In this document: piece after piece, positions 22,522-24,533 of the stretch | Numbering within the stretch: position 1 is the stretch's first letter | Layout of the letters: the number at the start of each line of letters is the position of its first letter | NCBI GenBank assembly: GCA_018398765.1 | Contig: JAHBMJ010003616.1 | Span: forward strand, 63,952 to 88,484 | Source of the DNA: Chromera velia | Lineage: Eukaryota; Sar; Chromeraceae | Length of the DNA stretch: 24,533 bases | Reading direction: 5' to 3' | Made by a program: the position numbers and the translations under genes | Notes under the pieces: model-generated | The model's input: only the letters and a program-made list of their open reading frames with translations | Databases searched by the model: none | What the model was told of the DNA's origin: nothing

Positions 22522-23601
22522 GTGTGTTTGCTCGTCTTTCTGCGTGTCAGTGCCTCCCACCTGCTCAACTGACTTCGAGTAAGTGAAGACCTTCATGACT
22601 TCCTCTTCATCTTCCTGGTGATCCCGCCCCTCCTGTACGGCTTTTCTTGACCCTCCCTCTTCCTCTTCCTCCTCCTCTTCTTCTTTCTCCCTCTTCAAGT
22701 TTGCGCATCCGACTCGGCCCCCCACTCCGTCAACAGAACCGTCCACTTCCCCCTTCTCTGGACGAAAATGGGCCCAGTCGTCTCTGTCGTCGCCTGACAG
22801 GAGCTCAGGAGGCAAGGGCACCCCGGACTGAGCAGAGACGATGCGAAAGATGCGGCGGCGCTCGAGAGCCTCCCCCTCCTCACGGCCGTCTCGTCTTCCG
22901 GGGTAGATGTACTCCTTATTCCTGTCCCTGTCCCTCCGGGCCCGCCGCTTTCCCCGGAATCCGCCAAACCTCCCTCTGTCATAAGCGTGTGCTCTTCCAT
23001 TTACACCGGTGCGATAGAGCGCCTCTGAAGATGAAGATGAAGTGTCGGCATCGAGGTCAGAGCTCTCTGCCTCCAGTCGACCTGCTGTGCCCCTTCTCTG
23101 GTTCTGCTTTTGCTTTTCGAGGTCCAGGGCAAAGCGTATGACGGGAAGACGCCCCCCCCTGTTTCCGTCTCCCCCATGCGGATCCTCGCCCCTTTCCTTC
23201 TTGATGACCACTCCCCATCTTCTGAACCAGAAATCGCGCTTCTCCTTCGACAAAGTGAACCGCGCATCGTTGGAAAGAGACTCGTCCTCGTCTCCCGAAG
23301 ATGCAAAATCATGTCTTGCGGGACGCGCATCTCCCCCCCCGTCTACGTCGTCTTCCAGATCTATGGGGTCTGTTGAGGTTCCACAGAGGGGGCGAGGGAA
23401 CACGGGCTTCAACGGCGCTCGGTTGCTAATTGAGGGAGGGTGGGGAGGGGCAGCGTTTGCGGCGGTCAGTCGTGGGACGACGCGGGGGCCTTTGGCGGTT
23501 GGTGGTTTTCCTCGCGCGCTGTCTCCTTCCTCTTCCTTTTTCAGGTTTGCACTTTCACCTCCATCTGACGAATCAATGACTATACACCTCTTTGTCCGCA
23601 T
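6939..23601 (-). CDS. SBNO: Strawberry notch (SBNO) family helicase-like protein, about 21 exons (gene span)
   Basis: A nuclear SF2 helicase-like transcription/chromatin regulator of the strawberry notch family (animal SBNO1/2, plant FORGETTER1). Joining exons by eye gives one continuous frame of about 2,400 residues, or about 2,250 if it stops at 7982. Family motifs appear in order: Walker [11 protein letters not shown] (residues ~417-426), [22 protein letters not shown] box FDEAHKAKN (~691-699), SSATGASE (~725-732), [22 protein letters not shown] (~983-994), [12 protein letters not shown] and [11 protein letters not shown] (~1107-1117), then the C-terminal FLNR, EGFY and Cys-rich elements. 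The start is the first in-frame ATG (23599-23601), shortly after an upstream stop. Every junction below is phase-compatible. The protein is far longer than usual because of charged low-complexity insertions. The gene identity is firm; the 3' end and the exon 15/16 boundaries are not. An assembly gap lies in the intron after exon 12. Confidence 0.88.
7540..7715 (-). CDS. Candidate exon 20, or exon of a separate downstream gene
   Basis: The open stretch reads [20 protein letters not shown], then [17 protein letters not shown] and [10 protein letters not shown]. It has coding-like composition and is phase-compatible with exon 19 (TAC Tyr across the junction). The acceptor is TATAG, after a GT tract; the donor is GTG|GTAAAT. 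It resembles nothing recognised in SBNO proteins. Either it is a lineage-specific C-terminal extension or it belongs to a small gene of its own whose first exon was not found. Confidence 0.45.
7724..7785. repeat. (AC)n(AG)n microsatellite
   Basis: About 38 bases of AC repeat then 24 of AG, directly upstream (in transcript sense) of candidate exon 20. Confidence 0.95.
8042..8067. repeat. (AC)n microsatellite
   Basis: Pure AC run some 40 bases inside the intron after SBNO exon 19. Confidence 0.95.
8107..8650 (-). CDS. SBNO: SBNO exon 19: LRIVR motif and Ser-rich tail
   Basis: Begins [20 protein letters not shown], matching the last conserved family element (L-x-(I/V)VR(V/L)-x-T-x-DG). A run of about 15 serines encoded by mixed TCN codons and ~140 unrecognised residues follow. 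A GTCAGT donor (CAT|GTCAGT, phase 1) ends the exon. If it is not used, the frame reads through a GT repeat to a stop at 7982-7984. Confidence 0.72.
8694..8999. repeat. (GAAA)n tract, ~300 bases
   Basis: Long AAAG/GAAA tract with GAAC and GGAA variants, in the intron between SBNO exons 18 and 19 and ending about 45 bases before the exon 19 acceptor. In transcript sense it is a very long pyrimidine tract (TTTC)n. Confidence 0.95.
9331..9613 (-). CDS. SBNO: SBNO exon 18: Cys-rich C-terminal motif
   Basis: Codes [20 protein letters not shown], then [20 protein letters not shown] and [19 protein letters not shown]. This matches the family W-x-x-(E/Q)Y ... C-x-H ... C ... GC-x-x-G-R ... (L/C)-x-G ... 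(V/F)W motif near its C-terminus. The acceptor is GTGCAG; the donor is TAT|GTCAGT, phase 0. Confidence 0.8.
9969..9989. repeat. (AC)n microsatellite
   Basis: Short AC run about 35 bases into the intron after SBNO exon 17. Confidence 0.9.
10025..10149 (-). CDS. SBNO: SBNO exon 17
   Basis: Codes [20 protein letters not shown] and [11 protein letters not shown], corresponding to the family YRP-x-TG ... L-x-x-L segment. The acceptor is CTGCAG; the donor is GAG|GTGGGT in phase 2, which fits exon 18. Confidence 0.68.
10442..10558 (-). CDS. SBNO: SBNO exon 16: EGFY motif
   Basis: Codes [20 protein letters not shown] and [14 protein letters not shown], matching the family GFY(L/R)S ... R-x-x-x-LLA motif. 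The acceptor is CTACAG, with an alternative acceptor nine bases downstream in the same frame; the donor is GAG|GTTAGC. Confidence 0.72.
11092..11180 (-). CDS. SBNO: SBNO exon 15: DKGLPWERA
   Basis: Codes [20 protein letters not shown], equivalent to the family VDRG(V/M)SWE-x-A block. The acceptor is CTGCAG. The 3' boundary AGA|GTCGGT is chosen only because it keeps phase with exon 16; the frame stays open to 11035 and a GTGAAC donor further on is out of phase. Confidence 0.65.
11368..11775. repeat. 50-bp minisatellite, 8 copies
   Basis: Tandem units of 50 bases marked by CGTACCCATAGGAACAAAA, starting at 11401, 11451, 11501, 11551, 11601, 11651, 11701 and 11754, with one partial leading copy. 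The copies are nearly identical; one has a 3-base insertion. It lies in the intron between SBNO exons 14 and 15. No variable spacers, so not a CRISPR array. Confidence 0.95.
12002..12134 (-). CDS. SBNO: SBNO exon 14
   Basis: Codes [19 protein letters not shown] and [13 protein letters not shown], matching the family (K)REG-x-YDEGIVDL segment. The acceptor is TTGCAG; the donor ATG|GTGGGT (phase 1) gives [14 protein letters not shown] on joining exon 15. The open frame runs on past the donor to a stop near 11916, which is read here as intron. Confidence 0.72.
12567..12725. repeat. Alternating (AC)n / (AG)n tracts
   Basis: AC, AG, AC, AG blocks, beginning about 25 bases inside the intron after SBNO exon 13. 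Confidence 0.95.
12749..12824 (-). CDS. SBNO: SBNO exon 13: LLGL-x-QN-x-LF-equivalent
   Basis: Codes [20 protein letters not shown] followed by DEIRE, aligning with the family LLGLPVELQNALFEYF segment that follows FLNR. The acceptor ATGCAG overlaps a TGCATGCA word; the donor is GAG|GTCAGT, phase 0. Confidence 0.82.
13413..13538. other. Assembly gap (126 N)
   Basis: Run of N flanked by a 14-base C homopolymer (13399-13412) and a GT repeat (from 13541). It lies in the intron between SBNO exons 12 and 13, so no predicted exon appears to be lost, though an exon inside the gap cannot be excluded. Confidence 0.98.
13541..13634. repeat. (GT)n and (AG)n tracts next to exon 12 donor
   Basis: GT-rich block followed by AG-rich block, reaching to within about 6 bases of the SBNO exon 12 donor. 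Confidence 0.92.
13641..13747 (-). CDS. SBNO: SBNO exon 12: FLNR motif
   Basis: Codes [15 protein letters not shown] and [11 protein letters not shown], matching the family pattern GVGLI ... DVGRFLNR. The acceptor is TCCAG; the donor is CAG|GTCCGT, phase 2. The intron that follows contains the assembly gap. Confidence 0.82.
13808..13841. repeat. (AC)n microsatellite
   Basis: AC run about 60 bases upstream, in transcript sense, of the SBNO exon 12 acceptor. Confidence 0.95.
14277..14556 (-). CDS. SBNO: SBNO exon 11
   Basis: Codes [20 protein letters not shown], a basic insert ([19 protein letters not shown]), then [18 protein letters not shown] and [10 protein letters not shown]. This corresponds to the family segment that begins with the -MK-x-I motif and precedes GVGLI. 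The acceptor ATGCAG sits inside a TGCATGCA word; the donor is GAG|GTCAGT, phase 0. Confidence 0.78.
14683..14945. repeat. AC/AG/ACAG tracts followed by ATGG-type repeat
   Basis: AC and AG blocks, then CAGACA, then a degenerate GGATGGATGCAT repeat up to about 20 bases from the SBNO exon 10 donor. Confidence 0.93.
14967..16717 (-). CDS. SBNO: SBNO exon 10: motif VI plus ~440-residue insertion
   Basis: The largest exon (1,751 bases). It opens with [20 protein letters not shown] and [19 protein letters not shown], which carries the helicase motif VI arginines, and [10 protein letters not shown]. The family's next conserved block ([19 protein letters not shown]) follows only after about 440 residues of Lys/Glu/Ser-rich, Ala/Gly-rich sequence (~1157-1600). 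The insert has basic NLS-like clusters ([13 protein letters not shown]) and hydrophobic-acidic patches such as FLVLSSSEE and WVVSESDD. There is no stop or intron in it. The acceptor is TCGCAG; the donor is AAA|GTGAGT. Confidence 0.88.
16903..17023. repeat. (GT)n microsatellite
   Basis: Two GT blocks separated by GTAAGTGGG in the intron between SBNO exons 9 and 10. Confidence 0.95.
17272..17488 (-). CDS. SBNO: SBNO exon 9: NPLD-LIDQLGG signature
   Basis: Codes [20 protein letters not shown], then [17 protein letters not shown], a highly family-specific signature. The acceptor is ACCAG; the donor is AAG|GTGAAT, phase 0. Confidence 0.88.
17797..18016 (-). CDS. SBNO: SBNO exon 8: ATGEART motif
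   Basis: Codes [19 protein letters not shown], matching the family VVIGLQSTGEART motif that opens the C-terminal lobe, then [19 protein letters not shown]. The donor CG|GTCAGG is preferred because it joins in frame to exon 9 ([12 protein letters not shown]); a later candidate GTAGG would create a stop. Confidence 0.83.
18186..18492 (-). CDS. SBNO: SBNO exon 7
   Basis: Begins [20 protein letters not shown] and includes [19 protein letters not shown] and [12 protein letters not shown], matching the family FW-x-x-HQRFF...KVP-x-x-V-x-x-AK segment between the two RecA-like lobes. The acceptor AAACAG lies directly against a (GT)n tract; the donor is CAG|GTGGGA, phase 1. Confidence 0.87.
18499..18523. 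repeat. (AC)n adjoining exon 7 acceptor
   Basis: AC run only a few bases from the SBNO exon 7 acceptor; in transcript sense it is a GT tract taking the place of a polypyrimidine tract. Confidence 0.95.
18738..18765. repeat. (TCCC)n repeat
   Basis: About seven TCCC units in the intron between SBNO exons 6 and 7. Confidence 0.9.
18830..18907 (-). repeat. Tandem duplication spanning the exon 6 donor
   Basis: Two 36-39-base copies carrying CCGCACTCTCTCATTCAGA and GTCAGGCAGGCAG. Each copy contains a potential 5' splice site (AAC|GTCAGG ending at 18883; TAT|GTCAGG ending at 18844). Confidence 0.9.
18883..19092 (-). CDS. SBNO: SBNO exon 6: motif [11 protein letters not shown]
   Basis: Codes for [20 protein letters not shown] and LGLWGYG, then the conserved [16 protein letters not shown] segment. 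The preferred donor is AAC|GTCAGG, giving LSFRN-VTFEVV, close to the family LSF-x-G-VTF. A duplicated second donor lies 39 bases further on (see findings); its use would add 13 residues in frame. Confidence 0.85.
19438..19450. repeat. Poly-G run
   Basis: Homopolymer of about 12 G in the intron after SBNO exon 5. Confidence 0.9.
19502..19545 (-). CDS. SBNO: SBNO exon 5: 44-base exon
   Basis: A short exon coding [14 protein letters not shown], equivalent to the family's KTGKAVLELQ-x-x-LP-x-A segment between motif II and motif III. The acceptor is TTGCAG and the donor CCG|GTCAGT. Phases on both sides fit exons 4 and 6 exactly, giving ASQTG-LAVEK and [10 protein letters not shown]. Confidence 0.85.
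19577..19626. repeat. (AC)n(AG)n microsatellite
   Basis: About 30 bases upstream, in transcript sense, of the SBNO exon 5 acceptor. Confidence 0.95.
20107..20575 (-). CDS. SBNO: SBNO exon 4: charged insert plus DEAH box
   Basis: The first ~110 residues are a Lys/Ser/Glu-rich insert not present in this form in animal or plant homologues. It carries an AT-hook core, [11 protein letters not shown]. The exon then reaches the conserved [17 protein letters not shown], which contains motif II (DEAH). The acceptor is CTGCAG; the donor is CGG|GTGTGT, phase 1. Confidence 0.87.
20740..20766. repeat. (AC)n microsatellite
   Basis: AC run in the intron between SBNO exons 3 and 4. Confidence 0.93.
20862..20945. 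repeat. (CT)n then (GT)n tract after exon 3 donor
   Basis: CT block followed by GT block ending about 15 bases from the SBNO exon 3 donor. Confidence 0.94.
20962..21386 (-). CDS. SBNO: SBNO exon 3: Walker A and motif I region
   Basis: Starts with [19 protein letters not shown], the strawberry notch Walker A loop, then [18 protein letters not shown] and, near the end, [10 protein letters not shown]. An Asn/Lys/Glu-rich insert ([14 protein letters not shown]) built partly on AAT repeats lies between. The acceptor is ATGCAG; the donor is AAG|GTGGGT, phase 0. Confidence 0.88.
21663..21859 (-). CDS. SBNO: SBNO exon 2: core entry motif PHPDP
   Basis: Codes for [20 protein letters not shown] and the following [20 protein letters not shown], matching the family pattern HPD-x-VVET-x-SLSSVEPP and the Q-motif-like LS-x-x-QLEAI region. 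The acceptor is TTGCAG; the donor is CAG|GTCAGT, embedded in three tandem GTCA units. It ends in phase 1 (codon for Gly). Confidence 0.85.
22127..22528. repeat. (TTTC)n with CG interruptions, then (CT)n(GT)n
   Basis: About 330 bases of TTTC repeat interrupted at intervals by TTTCGC, then TTCC, CT and GT blocks, ending some 45 bases from the SBNO exon 1 donor. It produces long false Lys/Glu/Arg and Phe/Leu/Ser open frames. Confidence 0.95.
22574..23601 (-). CDS. SBNO: SBNO exon 1: disordered N-terminus
   Basis: Codes for residues 1-342 plus two bases. The region is charged and low in complexity, with Asp/Glu and Arg-rich stretches. Two SUMO-interacting-like motifs are visible: [11 protein letters not shown] (residues 6-16) and PIDLEDD (79-85). 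An Arg/Gly-rich stretch includes [15 protein letters not shown]. The exon ends at FTYSK, split by a GTCAGT donor at 22573. That donor is preferred over the CAG|GTGGGA donor 13 bases downstream because only it joins in phase to exon 2, giving [16 protein letters not shown], the conserved start of the family core. The open frame continues beyond the exon into CA/GA/GAAA repeats, which are intron. Confidence 0.75.
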
Positions 23602-24533
23602 CTCTCTAAAACTTCTCTGACAAGACAGACAGAGACCGAAAAGGGCCACAATGCGATTGCGATTGCACGTACACTCTCAGAGAACGACTACAAGCGGCTG
23701 GTGCATTGGTGGAGTGGCATGCATGCAGGGAGATCTTTGCCGTCTCGCACATGCAGACTGATTCGATCCAAATTCCTTGAGCTTCGAAGTAGATCAATGC
23801 ACATTCTGCTTCCTTGGTGTCGGATACTCAGCCAGACGAAAGATGGTCGACCAACTTTTCTGCTGGTAGAGGCTTACACTTTGATCAATCTTTGATGATC
23901 ATCATTCAGGGATCTGACATCATGCATCCGGTGATTCACGCGAAATTCAATGAATTCAATTAAGATCGCGCGATGCACAATTAACCTAATCGAAACTTTA
24001 TACGTGCCCCACATGCAAGTTAAGGACCATGAATGCAATATGAATGCATGATGCATGCAGCGATGCATTAGGTAATCTCACTTATAAAACGACATTTTTG
24101 AGCTTGGATGGGACAGTGTGACTGTAGACGGATGGCTGCCTGACCTGGCCATGCAGGCATATGCGTGCGTGCGTCATAGAACATTGCACATGCATGCAGT
24201 CGCACGGATACCAATCTGTTGCCACCGTCTCTCTCTGTTCTTTTCTTTTTCCCGACCAATCTCAAATGAAAAGTGGCACAGAAGCTACGACATTCAAAAC
24301 GAAGACCAGATCTGAGATCGTAATAATTTTCCGATGCGATTCGTACTGTTTTCAGGCTAAAATGGCGATATTTTTTATCTTTTCATTTCTGTTTGGCGTG
24401 TAGAAAAGCCTGGAGCAGGGGGGCGGCTACGCCACCAGATGATGGCTCGTCCTCTACCTCCTTTACTCTATGAAAGTTGGCAGCGGGTAAGTGCAGGAAC
24501 ATGTGACTGGGTAGAGAGGGAAGAAGTTGAACG
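23602..24533. other. Upstream region of SBNO, no gene seen
   Basis: No credible coding exon. The region is less GC-rich than the gene, with an AT-leaning part at about 23890-24090 and 24250-24390. It likely holds the SBNO 5' UTR and promoter; a possible 5'-UTR acceptor (TTGTCAG) lies about 20 bases before the ATG. Confidence 0.5.
23717..24198. promoter_or_regulatory. TGCATGC motif cluster upstream of SBNO
   Basis: Three palindromic words: GCATGCATGCA at 23717-23727, TGCATGCA at 24052-24059 and TGCATGCA at 24191-24198, at 116-600 bases upstream of the SBNO ATG. Several ATGCAT half-matches lie between them. Consistent with an AP2-type factor site cluster in the promoter. Confidence 0.45.

Noticed and set aside
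22042-22568. Long Lys/Glu/Arg open frame continuing from SBNO exon 1
   Set aside because: It is TTTC repeat read in reverse. The conserved frame requires splicing at 22573 to the PHPDP exon.

Overview
The window is eukaryotic nuclear DNA from a protist. Coding sequence is broken into many short exons with GT-AG introns, the introns are full of microsatellites, and there is a 126-base assembly gap. Base composition, dense short introns and repeated TGCATGC/TGCATGCA motifs (a known ApiAP2-type site in Apicomplexa) upstream of genes suggest an alveolate, possibly a chromerid alga such as Chromera. That placement is an inference, not a match.

Layout. Positions 1-3117 (minus strand, running off the left edge): a multi-pass membrane protein gene, 5' end at 3117, family not securely identified. 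Positions 3118-4817: a probable shared upstream region with TGCATGC motifs. Positions 4818-5334: one to three weakly supported plus-strand exons, partly made of GACA/GAAA repeats. Positions 5335-6938: no convincing gene, including a very AT-rich island at about 5990-6660. Positions 6939-23601 (minus strand): one large gene for a strawberry notch (SBNO) family SF2 helicase-like protein, reconstructed here exon by exon. Positions 23602-24533: its upstream region, again with TGCATGC motifs.

The SBNO gene is the main content. About 19 exons are supported by family motifs and by phase-compatible splice sites; two more exons at 7540-7715 and 6939-7343 are phase-compatible but have no family support and might be a separate gene. 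The predicted protein is about 2,250-2,400 residues, against roughly 1,400 for human SBNO1. The excess lies in disordered charged insertions: an N-terminal region with SUMO-interacting-like motifs, an AT-hook-bearing insertion before the DEAH box, and an insertion of about 440 residues inside the C-terminal helicase domain, all within one exon.

The most unusual signals are splicing-related. The 5' splice sites of this gene strongly favour GTCAGT/GTCAGG over GTAAGT or GTGAGT. A tandem duplication places two in-frame donors 39 bases apart. Dinucleotide tracts sit close to many splice sites, and a 50-bp minisatellite that contains no AG in transcript sense lies in one intron. Most long open frames in the window are artefacts of simple repeats. 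No RNA gene, intact mobile element or CRISPR array was recognised.
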